Notes: generated by a model not told the origin, from the letters alone. Positions 1 through 9,928 are shown, counted from the first letter of the stretch. The stretch is 64,000 bases of DNA from Pseudomonas sp. ML2-2023-3 (GCF_037055275.1 NZ_CP146343.1:2700501-2764500), one strand, 5' to 3'. Made by a program: numbers and translations.

Positions 1-1
1 A

Positions 2-241
2 TGGCAGCGTCGGGGCATCGGCATGCGCCTGATGAGCGCGGCACTGGAGCAGGCCAGAGGTGAAGCCGTGACCGTCAGTGCATCGCTGTCTTCGGTAACC
101 GCCTACGAAAGCTACGGATTCAGCCTCGCAGGGGATGTGGGTGAGTTCGCCGGGCTGGTCTATCAGCCGATGGAGAAGCGCCTGCCCGAAACGAAAAGCG
201 CTAACCGCCCCTGTGTCACTCAGACCCAACTCACGCCGTGA
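2..241 (+). CDS. GNAT N-acetyltransferase, C-terminal part (cut by window edge)
   Basis: The reading frame is open from the window edge and begins with WQRRGIGMRL, which fits the acetyl-CoA pyrophosphate-binding Q/RxxGxG/A loop of GNAT enzymes, followed by a helix. YESYGF then matches the usual end of the fold (Y-x-x-x-GF). The start lies upstream of the window, so substrate and full length cannot be judged. The last 20 or so residues after MEKRL look like an unstructured tail. It converges with the tcu cluster on the other strand. Confidence 0.7.
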   Translation, partial: WQRRGIGMRLMSAALEQARGEAVTVSASLSSVTAYESYGFSLAGDVGEFAGLVYQPMEKRLPETKSANRPCVTQTQLTP

Positions 242-266
242 ATGAGTGACACGTAGCGAGCCTCTG

Positions 267-1568
267 TTATACGGCGCTGACCGCTAGGGTTTTTTGCCGA
301 CGATACAGAATCGTTGTCGCAGTAAATCCGCACACTGCCGCGAACATCAGCCAGTACGCAGGGGAAGCTTTATCCCCGGTGGCCTGGACAAGCAGAGTCG
401 AGATTGCCGGGGTGAAGCCGCCAAATACCGCGGTCGCCAGACTGAAGGCCAGGGAGAACCCCACCACACGCACATTTTGCGGCATCACTTCGGTCAGTGC
501 CGCGACCATGGCGCCGTTGTAAATACCGAAGAAGAATGAGAAGTACAGCAGAACGGCAAGCAGTCGTTCGAAGCTGGCGGCTTCTGCCAGCCAGTGCATG
601 GCCGGGTAGGCTGTGAAGATGCACAGTAAGGAAATCGCCAGCAACAGAGGCCGACGACCGATACGGTCAGACAGTGCGCCACCGATAGGCAGCCAGAAGA
701 AGTTGCTGATGCCGACCAGCAGAGTCACCACCAGGCTGTCAGTGGTGCTCAGGTTCAGTACGGTTCTGCCAAACGTAGGGGTGTAAACCGTGATCAGGTA
801 GAACGTGGTTGTGGTCATGGACGCCAGCAAACCGCCTGCCAGCACGGTGCGCCAGTTATCACGCATCGAGCGAAAAACCTCGCGGGTCGTTGGACGATGG
901 TGGCGTGCCGTGAAGGCTTCGGTTTCTTCCAGTGAGCGGCGAATAATGAAAATGAACGGGATGATCACGCAGCCAATGAAGAACGGAATACGCCAGCCCC
1001 AGTCGGCGATTTCAGCGGCTTGCATGGTGGCGTTGATGGTGTAGCCCAACGCAGCTGCGACGACGATTAGAACTTGCTGACTGGCGGATTGCCAACTGGT
1101 GTAAAAACCGGTGTGACCGGGTGTGGCAATTTCCGCGAGGTACACAGAAACGCCACCCATTTCCGCACCGGCGGAGAAGCCCTGCAGCAGCCTGCCCAAC
1201 AGCACCAGAATCGGTGCCGCTATGCCAATGCTGGCATAGCCCGGCACCAGGGCGATCAATACGGTACCGGCTGCCATGATCGACAACGTCACGATGAGCC
1301 CTTTGCGCCGGCCAACCTTGTCGATGTAAGCCCCCAGCACAATCGCACCCAGCGGACGCATCAGGAAGCCGGAGCCGAACACGGCAAAAGTCATCATGAG
1401 CGAGGCGAATTCGCTGGTGGCGGGAAAGAACGTCCGGGAGATGTAGGTCGCATAAAACCCGAACAAGAAGAAGTCGAACTGTTCGAGAAAGTTGCCGCTG
1501 GTGACCCGCAAGATGGCGCCCAGTTTGGACCCCTTGGCGCGGGGTGTTGTCGTTGTAGTTTTCATCAT
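267..1568 (-). CDS. tcuC: MFS tricarballylate/citrate:proton symporter TcuC
   Basis: Major facilitator protein of about 433 residues with 12 predicted membrane helices. It carries the loop motif [12 protein letters not shown] between helices 2 and 3 and the metabolite:H+ symporter signature [14 protein letters not shown]. In the family (CitA/TcuC) such proteins import citrate or tricarballylate with protons. It is the last gene of tcuABC, about 50 bp after tcuB, so it probably feeds the dehydrogenase encoded upstream. The start is uncertain: an in-frame GTG at 1586 and ATGs at 1568 and 1565 are all possible, and none has a strong ribosome site; 1568 is chosen because homologues begin near there. 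Confidence 0.88.
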   Translation of the reverse strand: MMKTTTTTPRAKGSKLGAILRVTSGNFLEQFDFFLFGFYATYISRTFFPATSEFASLMMTFAVFGSGFLMRPLGAIVLGAYIDKVGRRKGLIVTLSIMAAGTVLIALVPGYASIGIAAPILVLLGRLLQGFSAGAEMGGVSVYLAEIATPGHTGFYTSWQSASQQVLIVVAAALGYTINATMQAAEIADWGWRIPFFIGCVIIPFIFIIRRSLEETEAFTARHHRPTTREVFRSMRDNWRTVLAGGLLASMTTTTFYLITVYTPTFGRTVLNLSTTDSLVVTLLVGISNFFWLPIGGALSDRIGRRPLLLAISLLCIFTAYPAMHWLAEAASFERLLAVLLYFSFFFGIYNGAMVAALTEVMPQNVRVVGFSLAFSLATAVFGGFTPAISTLLVQATGDKASPAYWLMFAAVCGFTATTILYRRQKTLAVSAV

Positions 1569-1615
1569 GGCTACCGTTGTGCTCACTATTGTTATTGGAA
1601 TGAGTGACCTGACCG

Positions 1616-2773
1616 TCAGTCGCTGCCGGCGTTAATCGGGTTGGGTTGACGCTTTTCGATGGCGTGTTTGAGCAGTGCTGCGCTGCGGAAAATTCCATGG
1701 GCGAACTTGCTGTAGGGCATGGTCAGGAAAAACGCCATGACCAGTCCGAGATGGATAGCCAGCGTCAGGCCCAGTGCGCTGGTTTCGCGCAACGCCAGGA
1801 GCGCCAGGCCGCTTGCGCTGACCAGAAACAGCAGGGCGATGAAGCCCAGGTCCATGGGTTTTTGATTCACGTCGCCGTGGGCCGGATTGCGGCGCAGGTT
1901 CAACCAAAGCAGGCCTGCGGGGCCGATCAGCAGACCTATGCCGCCGGCAATGCCCAGCATCACGGGCAGGCTGGACACCGGATAAGGCGCCGACCACTTC
2001 AGCAGATAGTGATAAAGCGTGGCGACACCGGTTGCTGCGAAGCACAGCAGGAAGCCGTAGAAAGTGAGGTGGTGAAACCGGCGGCGCCACAGGGTGAATT
2101 TATCGTCGGCGTTGTTGCAGCCTTGGCCATGGCCGCCGTCCAGGTATTTGAGTTGTGCAACGTTGGCCGTCGCCTCCAGCGCCGCAGAGGTTTTTAACGG
2201 CAGGGAGGCTGCGGGTGGTGAGATGTTGTGCCAGAAGCGCCTTACACCCAGGGTCAGCGCAAGTACCGCAAAGCCGAACACCGCGCCAAACATCAACGCC
2301 AGGGTGTTGTGCGGGAAAATCCCGTAGAAGTTACCTCCAGGAATGGCGGTGAACAGGTTGCCCATGAGCATCAGGGTCAGGCATAGAAAGAGTGCCAGGC
2401 CCGCTCCCGACGCCAGTGCCAGTGTCAGACCGTTGCGCTGATACAACTTGCCCATCGCGCGTGGCCACGCGTATTCGGCGTAGGTATCAAGGCGTACCTT
2501 GGCCATGGCTTTCGGGACATTGACCTCGAATTCATGGGGGGCAGCGTACTGACAGGCGTGCAGGCATGCGCCGCAGTTATGGCACAGGTTCGCCAGATAA
2601 TGGATGTCTGCCTGGGTGAACTCCAGGCGGCGTGTCATTGCCGGGAAAACCGCGCAGAAGCCCTCGCAATAACGACAGGCATTACAAATGCTCATCTGCC
2701 GCTGGACTTCACTTTCGTCAAGGTTCAGGACCGGGATCAGACCGCCCGACGCCGTGGGATCAAACAGTTGCAT
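1616..2773 (-). CDS. tcuB: Tricarballylate utilization Fe-S/membrane protein TcuB
   Basis: The N-terminal third holds two ferredoxin-like cysteine clusters, [11 protein letters not shown] and [11 protein letters not shown], and the rest is a membrane domain of about six helices with histidines that could bind heme. TcuB is known to take electrons from the FADH2 of TcuA and pass them to the membrane, which regenerates the dehydrogenase. The frame is open further upstream to 2833, but the ATG at 2773 has a GGAG sequence eight bases before it. That start overlaps the end of tcuA by 14 bp, consistent with translational coupling. About 385 residues, near the family length. Confidence 0.9.
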   Translation of the reverse strand: MQLFDPTASGGLIPVLNLDESEVQRQMSICNACRYCEGFCAVFPAMTRRLEFTQADIHYLANLCHNCGACLHACQYAAPHEFEVNVPKAMAKVRLDTYAEYAWPRAMGKLYQRNGLTLALASGAGLALFLCLTLMLMGNLFTAIPGGNFYGIFPHNTLALMFGAVFGFAVLALTLGVRRFWHNISPPAASLPLKTSAALEATANVAQLKYLDGGHGQGCNNADDKFTLWRRRFHHLTFYGFLLCFAATGVATLYHYLLKWSAPYPVSSLPVMLGIAGGIGLLIGPAGLLWLNLRRNPAHGDVNQKPMDLGFIALLFLVSASGLALLALRETSALGLTLAIHLGLVMAFFLTMPYSKFAHGIFRSAALLKHAIEKRQPNPINAGSD

Positions 2774-4214
2774 GTCGAGACTCCGTGTTCGCAGATAAAG
2801 CGCCAAAGCCCACCGAGGCAGCCGCTTGTGCACCGGCTATACGGCCGAATGCAGTGCCAATGGCCATGCCTATGCCGGCGGTGTATCCCTTGCCCAGTAC
2901 ATTGCCGGCCATCATTTCTCCGGCCACGAACAGGTTGGGGCTCGCCTTGCCGTTGAAATGCACGGCGGCGGTGTGGTCGGTTGCAAGGCCCAGGTAGGTG
3001 AACGTGACACCCGGTTTCAGCGGGTAGGCATAAAAAGGGGGTTTGACCAACGGCCGGGCCCAATGGGTCTTGGCAGGTGTCAGCCCCTGGGTGTGACAGT
3101 CGTCCAGCGCGGTGTGGTCGAAAGTGCCGACGCGACAGGCGTTGTTGTAGTCCTCGACGGTCTTGACGAATTGATCCTGAGGCAGTTTCAGCTGGCGGGC
3201 CAGGTCCTGCAGGGTATTGGCCGTGGTTCCGGGGAAGACGGGCGGCATGAAGCGTCCGATGGCCTGCTGATCGATGATGGAGTACGCCTGCTGACCCGGT
3301 TGTCCGGCGACCAGGCGCCCCCAGATCGCATAGCGCTTGGGCCAGAAATCCTCGCCCTCGTCATAGAAGCGTTCGCCCTCGCGATTGACCACCACCCCCA
3401 GCGAAACGCAGTCGATGCGTGTGCAGATGCCGCCGTCATACAGGGGCGCGCGGGCATCAATTGCCACCATGTGGGCCTGGGTCGGATCACCGATGACATC
3501 GGCGCCGAGATCAAGCATGCGCCGCAGCACAATGCCGGTATTGAATCGGGTCCCGCGGATCAGGAAGTTATCGGACGGCCATTCACCGCGTTCGTTCTGC
3601 CCCCACGCTTCGCGGAGCCACTCACGGTTGGACTCGAAACCGCCGCTGGCCAACACGCAGGCCCGGGCTTCAATACGTTCAGCCGCCACAGGCTGGCCAT
3701 CCACTTCGTGCTCGCCAATGTGGGCGGCGACGAATTTATCGTCGTCCAGCTCAATGTCGGTGACTTGGGCGTTGTAGCGGATTTTTACACCGAGGCGTTC
3801 GGCGCTGCGGTAATACGCATTGATCAATGCTTTGCCGCCACCCATGAAAAAAGCATTGGTCCGCGCCACGTGCAGTGCGCCGGACAGGGGGGGCTGAAAA
3901 TGCACGCCGTGGGAGCGCATCCAGTCGCGGCAGGTGGATGATGCACGGATAGCGATGCGCGCGAGTTTCTCATCCGTAATGCCGCCGGTGACCTTCAAAA
4001 GATCTTGCCAGTACTCTTCTTCCGGATAGGCATCGATCAGCACGTCCTGAGGCTCGTCGTGCATGCAGCGCAGGTTGCGGGTGTGTTGGGAGTTGCCCCC
4101 GCGCCAGATTTTCGCCGAGGCTTCCAGCAGCATCACGCTGGCGCCAGCTTCTCGCGCCATCAGAGCGGCGCACAAGGCTGCGTTACCACCCCCCACGATT
4201 AATACATCGATCAT
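2760..4214 (-). CDS. tcuA: FAD-dependent tricarballylate dehydrogenase TcuA
   Basis: Flavoprotein of 484 residues in the fumarate reductase/succinate dehydrogenase superfamily. It opens with the dinucleotide fold [14 protein letters not shown] and ends with the FAD-contact stretch [19 protein letters not shown]. TcuA oxidises tricarballylate to cis-aconitate, which then enters the TCA cycle. AGGAG lies seven bases before the ATG. It is the first structural gene after tcuR, with tcuB overlapping its end. Family members also include other 3-ketosteroid- or fumarate-type dehydrogenases, but the tcuB and tcuC neighbours settle the call. Confidence 0.92.
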   Translation of the reverse strand: MIDVLIVGGGNAALCAALMAREAGASVMLLEASAKIWRGGNSQHTRNLRCMHDEPQDVLIDAYPEEEYWQDLLKVTGGITDEKLARIAIRASSTCRDWMRSHGVHFQPPLSGALHVARTNAFFMGGGKALINAYYRSAERLGVKIRYNAQVTDIELDDDKFVAAHIGEHEVDGQPVAAERIEARACVLASGGFESNREWLREAWGQNERGEWPSDNFLIRGTRFNTGIVLRRMLDLGADVIGDPTQAHMVAIDARAPLYDGGICTRIDCVSLGVVVNREGERFYDEGEDFWPKRYAIWGRLVAGQPGQQAYSIIDQQAIGRFMPPVFPGTTANTLQDLARQLKLPQDQFVKTVEDYNNACRVGTFDHTALDDCHTQGLTPAKTHWARPLVKPPFYAYPLKPGVTFTYLGLATDHTAAVHFNGKASPNLFVAGEMMAGNVLGKGYTAGIGMAIGTAFGRIAGAQAAASVGFGALSANTESRHATV

Positions 4215-4382
4215 TATCGCTCCTCGATTTGCAAGGAAGCGGGAACGAGGTGCTCCTTGCGAGTTGAGGGCACGATAGAGGCGAGGGTGGAGGGCCGAAA
4301 GGCTGCTTTTGGCGCGGGGTGTTCAGTTTTTCTAAAGACTTACCGGTGCACGATGCCGCTCAGCTCGAGGTTGAACGGGGAA

Positions 4383-5318
4383 TCAAGGGTCCTGTTCCTC
4401 AATCCACGTTGCGCCTGGCCACTGTTTGTCGACCACCAGTTGTCGCGCCACGTCGACGATGACCAACCGGGTTGCCAGCGCGGCTGGGGACAATTCGTCT
4501 TCAGCCAGTGTGGCCAGAAGGTTGCGTCGCCCCACATGGGGATCGGAAATTCTGACCAGTGAGAGTCCAGACTCGTCTTTCAATGCGGCGGCGGCGCCCG
4601 GTTGTATGGTTGCAGCATGACCGGCCCGGACGGCGTTCATCAGGACGGCAAGACCGTCCACTTCCATGATGACATTGGGTGTTAGCCCGAGCCGCTCGAA
4701 CGCGTTCACCAAGCCTGAACGCAAGCCGTGCTGTGCACTGGGCATTACCAGCGGCAAGCTACCGAGGTCTGCCAACTGCACGCTGTCACCACACGGAGCC
4801 TGGGGCAGAGTGGGGGAGGCAATGACGAACAGCTTTTCGTCCAGAAGGGGTGTCACACTCCAGCGTTTCCCGCCTTCGAGCTGGAACAGAATGGCCAGGT
4901 CGATTTGTCTGGCGTTGAGCTGTGCAGCCAGGTGCCCGGATAGCATTTCTACCAGATGCAGCTGTATGTCCGGATACCGGGCACGCATTGCGTTGATCAA
5001 CGGCAAGGCAAGAACGGTTGCGGTGGTGGGCGGCAGGCCCACGCTCACGTAGCCACTCATTCGCCCGCGATGGGCGGCCATGATGGCGTTTTGCGCTTGG
5101 CGCAGTGTCAGTTGGGCGTGGTGTAAAAACCCGAGGCCGGCGCTTGTCGGCGTCACGCCAGTGGTGGTGCGATTCAGAAGGCGGGTGCACAGCTCGCTTT
5201 CCAGCTTGGAGATCTGCTGGCTGAGGGCTGACACCCCAACGTCCAGTTCCAGTGCCGCCCGCCCGAGGCTGCCATGCTCGATGATTTTGACGAAATAGCG
5301 CAGCTGTCTTAATTCCAA
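4383..5318 (-). CDS. tcuR: LysR-type regulator TcuR
   Basis: A 311-residue LysR protein. The N-terminal winged helix-turn-helix is clear (LRQLRYFVKIIEHGSLGRAA, then VGVSALSQQISKLE), followed by the periplasmic-binding-like effector domain. It lies directly upstream of tcuA on the same strand, 168 bp away, as in Salmonella where TcuR activates tcuABC. The predicted start is TTG (TTG GAA TTA); the preceding GGGACTC is only a fair ribosome site, so expression may be weak, which is normal for regulators. The effector is presumably tricarballylate by family analogy. Confidence 0.85.
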   Translation of the reverse strand: MELRQLRYFVKIIEHGSLGRAALELDVGVSALSQQISKLESELCTRLLNRTTTGVTPTSAGLGFLHHAQLTLRQAQNAIMAAHRGRMSGYVSVGLPPTTATVLALPLINAMRARYPDIQLHLVEMLSGHLAAQLNARQIDLAILFQLEGGKRWSVTPLLDEKLFVIASPTLPQAPCGDSVQLADLGSLPLVMPSAQHGLRSGLVNAFERLGLTPNVIMEVDGLAVLMNAVRAGHAATIQPGAAAALKDESGLSLVRISDPHVGRRNLLATLAEDELSPAALATRLVIVDVARQLVVDKQWPGATWIEEQDP

Positions 5319-5373
5319 TGTCAGAGTCCCGCGAAACAGTTATTTGAATCCTGATCGTTTGCTGGCGCACAGG

Positions 5374-5835
5374 TCAGATCGAGTCTGGAAGCGTGAGCAG
5401 CTTTTCGAAATAGACGCGCTTGAATCCGTCTTCAGTGCGTTGCCCAACGTTTACATACCCGAGCTTGGGGTAGATCAGGAGATTGTCGGCCATCATCACA
5501 TTGGTATAAAGCTGCACGGCCTGCATGCCGCGCTCGCGGCCGGCGCTTTCACAAAAGGCAATGAGCGATTTGCCCACGCCGCGTCCGGTTGCGCTGGGCA
5601 GGACGGCCACATTCTCCAGAAGGATATGCTCCTCCCTGGCATGAAACACAACGAACCCTTGAAAGGTGCAGTGCTCATCCGTCGCGACGTAGACAGCGCC
5701 AGCTGCAATCTGCGCGGCAAAATCAGCAACCATGGGCGCAGGTTTGCGCCCAATCGCTGGTACATAGCGCGCGTAAGCCTGTTCGGCGCAGTCCCGGATG
5801 TTGGGTTCATCGTGTGCTTCAGCTAGCCGGATCAT
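5374..5835 (-). CDS. GNAT family N-acetyltransferase
   Basis: About 153 residues with the full GNAT fold: strand 4 LLENVAVLP, the acetyl-CoA loop ATGRGVGKSLI, and the terminal LLIYPKLGYVNVGQ. The frame is open back to 5880, but the ATG at 5835 (MIRLAEAHD) is the typical GNAT beginning and follows AGAGAGACC. The target amine cannot be predicted. It sits 55 bp from tcuR on the same strand and is probably transcribed separately from it. Confidence 0.82.
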   Translation of the reverse strand: MIRLAEAHDEPNIRDCAEQAYARYVPAIGRKPAPMVADFAAQIAAGAVYVATDEHCTFQGFVVFHAREEHILLENVAVLPSATGRGVGKSLIAFCESAGRERGMQAVQLYTNVMMADNLLIYPKLGYVNVGQRTEDGFKRVYFEKLLTLPDSI

Positions 5836-5911
5836 GGCGGTCTCTCTGGTTGCCGGAATCTGATACTTCCCGACGGGCATCTGTGTCGCAACACGTTAGC
5901 CTACTTCCAGG

Positions 5912-6063
5912 GTCGTTATCCTGCCCCAGGGCCACCCGCTGGCGGCCATGGAGGATTTTCGCGGCGTGGCCTTCTCAACCTCGCGGGTCAGGACATCTAT
6001 CGTCAGACCCTCGATGAGCACTTTCGCCAGGCCGGGAGCGACTGGCGCAGTGAAGCGGCGGGA
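5912..6063 (+). pseudogene. Frameshifted remnant of a LysR-type effector domain
   Basis: Two overlapping frames together read like part of a LysR effector domain. The first (from 5912) gives VVILPQGHPLAAMEDFRGV. After about 5971, the frame one base over continues with LNLAGQDIYRQTLDEHFRQ. Joining them needs one missing base near 5971-5974. No DNA-binding domain precedes it, and the 93-residue gene on the other strand begins at its end. It looks like a relic of a deleted regulator gene; the call rests on residue pattern only. Confidence 0.45.
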
Positions 6064-6066
6064 GAA

Positions 6067-6348
6067 TCAATGTGGCTTGAGGTCGGTCAGATAGCTGGCG
6101 ATGTCTTCGCCGCGCTGCGCGAACTCTTCGACATCGTTTTCGTATGACGTGACGTCCCTCGGTCGGTACTCATGCAGGCAAAGCACAATGGCCTGCTGAA
6201 AGTCATCTGAGCTGATGTGTACGCCAAATTCATCGAATGCGCTTTTTAACGCCAGGTGAAAGCGTTGATCGTCCACTTGATCTCCGCTGTGCCATGTCTC
6301 TGCTGAGAGCCAGGGTTTCAACAACGTCTTGAGTTTTTCCGTATCCAT
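6067..6348 (-). CDS. Small acidic protein of unknown function
   Basis: 93 residues with no signal peptide or membrane segment and a mostly helical, acidic composition. I do not recognise the family. A strong GAAGGAAAA ribosome site lies just before the ATG, which supports translation. Repeated short segments of the SSDDFQQAIVLCLHEYRP kind suggest a compact helical domain. It stands alone between the LysR remnant and a region of about 340 bp without genes. Confidence 0.6.
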   Translation of the reverse strand: MDTEKLKTLLKPWLSAETWHSGDQVDDQRFHLALKSAFDEFGVHISSDDFQQAIVLCLHEYRPRDVTSYENDVEEFAQRGEDIASYLTDLKPH

Positions 6349-6688
6349 GATGCTTTTCCTTCAATTGCCGAAATCGATGGCAAGTCTCTGCACATTCTTG
6401 CGCTGATCACCAAGGTTCTACCGGACTCTGGCGGTTATGCAATAGCACCTGGCCATGGAAATAAAATCCGTGTGACACGTATCGCGCTGGCAAGCCAGGG
6501 GAGGGCTCAGCGCCAACCCTGTTTAACCGCTCAAACCTGCGTCGAAGCGAGCAGCCTGTCTGGTGAGGTTTCAGTGTCATTCGATATAGCTCGAAGCGAG
6601 GTTTTTATTCCATAAAACAAGTACAAATGAGATTTATAGTACGTTTTAATCTATTCAAATGACTTTGAAATGATTGGAGTATTGGTCT
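6349..6688. other. Intergenic region before the ABC/monooxygenase operon
   Basis: No convincing gene. The right half (about 6590-6670) is AT-rich, with runs such as TTTTTATTCCATAAAAC, and should hold the promoter of the downstream operon. I could not place a clear -35/-10 pair or a sigma-54 site. The left half is GC-normal with no obvious structure. Confidence 0.5.
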
Positions 6689-7510
6689 TTGAAAACATCG
6701 GCGCTCTTACCTTTCGGCCTCGCTCTGCTCGCGACCTGTGCAACGGCTTTTGCGGGCCCCACCCTGGATCGCGTAACCCAAAAAGGGGAGATGACGGGCG
6801 TGCTGATGGAGAGCTATCCGCCATTCTCCTTTCTCAACGATCAGAACCAGCTGGACGGCTTTGACGTTGACGTCGCCAAGGCCGTGGCGCAGCGCCTGGG
6901 GGTCAAGCTCAAGCTGGAAACACCGTCCTGGGATGTCATCGCCGCAGGCCGCTGGAGCGGGCGTTACGATATCTGCGTGTGCTCGATGACCCCGAGTAAG
7001 GCCCGGGCTGAAGTGTTCGACTTTCCGGTCGAGTATTACCAGTCGCCGGCAGTGATCGTGGTGAACGCTAAGGATAACCACATCGTTGAAGGCAAGGATT
7101 TGTCCGGGAAAAAAGTGGGCGTGATCAGCGCGTCCACCTATGAAGCCTATCTGAACAAGGACCTGGTGATTGAAGGCGCCGAAGACAAGCCGTTGAGCTA
7201 CCCGTTCGAGAATGTCCAGATTGCCCCGTACGACAATGAAACCGTGGCGTTCCAGGACCTGGCCTTGGGCAGCGGGGTGCGTCTGGATGCGATGGTCACC
7301 AATCTGATCACGGCCCGTGAGCGGATTGCCCAGGATCCGCGCTTCAAGATCGCTGGCCCCGCGCTGTACGCAGAACCCAACGTGGTGGCGATTGAAAAGG
7401 GCGATCCGCAGTGGAGTGCCAAGGTGACTGAAGCCATTGCCGGGCTGAAGGCCGACGGAACCCTGAGCAAGATTTCACAGAAGTGGATCGGTTCCGATAT
7501 CAGCCAATGA
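6689..7510 (+). CDS. Polar amino acid-type ABC transporter, periplasmic binding protein
   Basis: About 273 residues with a signal peptide (KTSALLPFGLALLATCATAFA) and the solute-binding fold of the HisJ/FliY family: GVLMESYPPFSF, LDGFDVDVAKAVAQRLG, and CSMTPSKARAEVFDF. It binds a small, probably amino-acid-like or sulfur-containing ligand in the periplasm. An in-frame TTG at 6674 is possible, but TTG at 6689 has GGAG at the right distance and gives a proper signal peptide, so it is preferred. The permease gene overlaps its stop codon. The monooxygenase downstream suggests the ligand is its substrate. Confidence 0.85.
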   Translation: MKTSALLPFGLALLATCATAFAGPTLDRVTQKGEMTGVLMESYPPFSFLNDQNQLDGFDVDVAKAVAQRLGVKLKLETPSWDVIAAGRWSGRYDICVCSMTPSKARAEVFDFPVEYYQSPAVIVVNAKDNHIVEGKDLSGKKVGVISASTYEAYLNKDLVIEGAEDKPLSYPFENVQIAPYDNETVAFQDLALGSGVRLDAMVTNLITARERIAQDPRFKIAGPALYAEPNVVAIEKGDPQWSAKVTEAIAGLKADGTLSKISQKWIGSDISQ

Positions 7511-8352
7511 CAGCCCACAATCCACACCCCGCCAAGACACATTCACTCGCCAAGACCGAACCCCGTCGCTTGAGCCAGCTGTTTGGCTTTCGCACCCGGC
7601 TCTATCTGACGTGGGCGGTGCTGTTCGCTTTGTGCGTCATGTTCTTCATGAGCTTCGACCTGAAGCTGTCGATCATCCTGGATAAGTTGCCGAACCTGAT
7701 GGGCCTGCACCTGGGCCCCAACGGCTTTCTGCAAGGCGCGGCGCTGACGTTGTTCCTGTGCTTTTGTTCGATCTGGTTGTCCTTGCTGCTCGGTTTTGTG
7801 ACGGCGCTTGCGCGCCTTTCACGCAGCGCCGTGGCCTTTGGGATCGCGAGCTTCTACGCGTCATTTTTTCGCGGGACGCCGCTGCTGATCCAGATCCTGC
7901 TGATCTACCTGGGCCTGCCCCAGATCGGCATTGTTCCGGGGGCAATCAGCGCGGGCATCATTGCGTTGTCGCTCAATTACGGTGCCTACCTCAGCGAGAT
8001 TTTTCGCGCCGGGATCATGGCCGTGGCCCCCGGGCAACGCCAGGCAGCGATGGCGCTGGGGCTGTCGCCGACGGCGACATTCCTGCACATCATCCTGCCG
8101 CAAGCCATGCGCACGATTTTGCCGCCGACCACCAGCCAGTTCATTTCAATGCTCAAGGACTCCTCGCTGATTTCGGTGATGGGCGTGTGGGAAGTGATGT
8201 TCCTGGCGCAGTCCTACGGGCGTTCGTCGTATCGCTACATCGAAATGCTCACCACCGCCGCCGTTATCTATTGGTTGATGTCGATCGGGCTCGAACTGGT
8301 GCAGAACCGCCTCGAGCGCCACTACGGCAAAGGGTTCATAAGTCAGCGGTAA
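7507..8352 (+). CDS. Polar amino acid-type ABC transporter permease
   Basis: About 281 residues. Membrane helices follow a hydrophilic N-terminus of about 40 residues, and the EAA-type loop that contacts the ATPase is recognisable in GIMAVAPGQRQAAMALGLS. The ATG at 7507 overlaps the stop of the binding-protein gene as ATGA, so the two are coupled. No ATP-binding subunit gene follows; the next gene is an oxidoreductase. The transporter would need an ATPase encoded elsewhere. Confidence 0.88.
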   Translation: MTAHNPHPAKTHSLAKTEPRRLSQLFGFRTRLYLTWAVLFALCVMFFMSFDLKLSIILDKLPNLMGLHLGPNGFLQGAALTLFLCFCSIWLSLLLGFVTALARLSRSAVAFGIASFYASFFRGTPLLIQILLIYLGLPQIGIVPGAISAGIIALSLNYGAYLSEIFRAGIMAVAPGQRQAAMALGLSPTATFLHIILPQAMRTILPPTTSQFISMLKDSSLISVMGVWEVMFLAQSYGRSSYRYIEMLTTAAVIYWLMSIGLELVQNRLERHYGKGFISQR

Positions 8353-8387
8353 CGCCATCCTCTTAATTATTCTTCTCAGGTATCAAG

Positions 8388-9770
8388 ATGTCCGATCCAA
8401 AACCTCTGTTGTTTGCGCTCTACGAGCAAGCGAGTGTTGGCTGTGGTGGCGCGCCAAGCCTGTGGACGCACCCGGCTGACGAGCGATTGAGCATCAATTC
8501 GCTCGGCTATTGGTCAAATCTGGCGCGTATTGCCGATCAGGCGCACATGGATATGCTGTTTTTCGGAGATGTTCTGGGCTTCTACGATGTATTTGGCGGC
8601 AATGCCGAGGCGGCCATGAAATGGGCCGTGGAAGCGCCGGCAAATGACCCGCTGATGATCATCCCGGCACTGGCTGCGGTAACTGAAAACCTGGCCTTTG
8701 GCGTCACGGTGACCACCAGCTACGAGCATCCCTTTACCCATGCCCGGCGCTTCAGCACATTGGACCATCTGACGGATGGCCGGATAGGGTGGAACATCGT
8801 CACTTCATACCTGTCCAGTGCTGCCCGAAACTTCGGGCTGGAGCAGATGATCAAGCACGATGATCGCTATGAGCGTGCCGAGGAATTTCTCGATGTGGCC
8901 TATAAGCTTTGGGAGGGCAGTTGGGCCGATGATGCCGTGGTTGCCGACAAGACGCGCCAGCTGTATGCCCGTGGTGATCGGGTTCGGCCGATCAACCATG
9001 CAGGCGAACATTATCGGGTGGCGGGTCCGCATTTGACGTCCCCGTCGCCGCAGCGAACGCCTCTGCTGATCCAGGCTGGCTGGTCAGGCCGTGGCCGGGC
9101 ATTTGCAGCCAAGCACGCCGAGTTGATCTTTGTTGCCAAGTCCGACCCCCATGAGATTCGTCAGGGGCTGGAGGAAATCTGGGCCCAGGCCCAGGCGCTC
9201 GGTCGCCCGGCCGAAGATGTGAAGTCGCTGACAGTGCTGCGTATTGTGACCGCCAAAACGGAAATCGATGCTCAGCGCAAATATGACGAGCTGCAAAGCA
9301 ATTATCACTTGCAGGCGCAACTGGTCAGTTATGCGGGTGATACCGGAATCGACATTAGCCGTTACGCCGACAGTGATGCTCTGTCTACTCACACCGAAGG
9401 CATGACGTCCTATGTGATGCGTGCAGATGGGAGTGGCAAGCCCCTGACGGCCGGTGACGTCAAACAGCGCTTTGCCAACGTCACACGTGGCAGTGACCTG
9501 ATTCTGGTAGGCACCCCGCAACAGGTGGCAGACCGGATCGAAGAACACGCTCGCATCAGCGGTACCAGCGGCTACATGCTCAATCCGCTGATCAGCCCTG
9601 GCAGCCTTGAAGACTTTGTGGAGCTGATTATTCCCGAGTTGCAGAAACGTGGCTTGTATCGCACCGAACCTCAGCGCGGTACGTTCCGTTCACGGCTGCG
9701 GGCCGACGGCGCCAGTCATTTACCGGCGTCAGCGTATGGAGCTTCGTTCCGTTTTGATCAAGGGCGTTAG
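8388..9770 (+). CDS. FMNH2-dependent monooxygenase of the NtaA/SnaA/DszA type
   Basis: A 460-residue luciferase-like flavin-dependent oxidoreductase. Characteristic stretches are DMLFFGDVLGFYDVFGG, TVTTSYEHPFTHARRFSTLD and GRIGWNIVTSYLSSAARNFG, all typical of the branch that includes nitrilotriacetate and dibenzothiophene-sulfone monooxygenases. Such enzymes use reduced FMN from a separate reductase and split C-N or C-S bonds. Being 35 bp after an ABC permease, it likely acts on the imported compound, possibly an organosulfur source. No flavin reductase is encoded nearby. Confidence 0.86.
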   Translation: MSDPKPLLFALYEQASVGCGGAPSLWTHPADERLSINSLGYWSNLARIADQAHMDMLFFGDVLGFYDVFGGNAEAAMKWAVEAPANDPLMIIPALAAVTENLAFGVTVTTSYEHPFTHARRFSTLDHLTDGRIGWNIVTSYLSSAARNFGLEQMIKHDDRYERAEEFLDVAYKLWEGSWADDAVVADKTRQLYARGDRVRPINHAGEHYRVAGPHLTSPSPQRTPLLIQAGWSGRGRAFAAKHAELIFVAKSDPHEIRQGLEEIWAQAQALGRPAEDVKSLTVLRIVTAKTEIDAQRKYDELQSNYHLQAQLVSYAGDTGIDISRYADSDALSTHTEGMTSYVMRADGSGKPLTAGDVKQRFANVTRGSDLILVGTPQQVADRIEEHARISGTSGYMLNPLISPGSLEDFVELIIPELQKRGLYRTEPQRGTFRSRLRADGASHLPASAYGASFRFDQGR

Positions 9771-9805
9771 GTCAGCCGTTGTTGATTTGCGCGAGCGAAG
9801 TCCCT

Positions 9806-9830
9806 GTGGGAGCGGGCTTGCTCGCGATGC
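9806..9830. repeat. REP-like sequence (GTGGGAGCGGGCTTGCTCGC)
   Basis: This short stretch between the monooxygenase gene and gltP matches the common Pseudomonas REP core in which GTGGGAGC is followed by GGCTTGCTCGC. A GCGAGC at 9791-9796 can pair with GCTCGC at 9820-9825. A related copy lies at 11811-11836. Confidence 0.6.
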
Positions 9831-9886
9831 CGACGGTATGGTTTTTCAGGTACGTCGAAGTGATGCCAGCGCATTCAAGCCAGTTC

Positions 9887-9919
9887 CCTCAGGTTTTGTG
9901 AAGCTCACAAAACCTGAGG
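9887..9919. terminator. Bidirectional hairpin between the monooxygenase gene and gltP
   Basis: A perfect 15-bp stem, CCTCAGGTTTTGTGA paired with its complement, with a three-base loop. It sits 10 bp past the gltP stop codon and about 115 bp past the monooxygenase gene. On the plus strand it is followed by ATCACTTTTTC, a modest T-tract, so it can end the plus-strand transcript and protect the 3' end of the gltP transcript. Confidence 0.75.
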
Positions 9920-9928
9920 ATCACTTTT

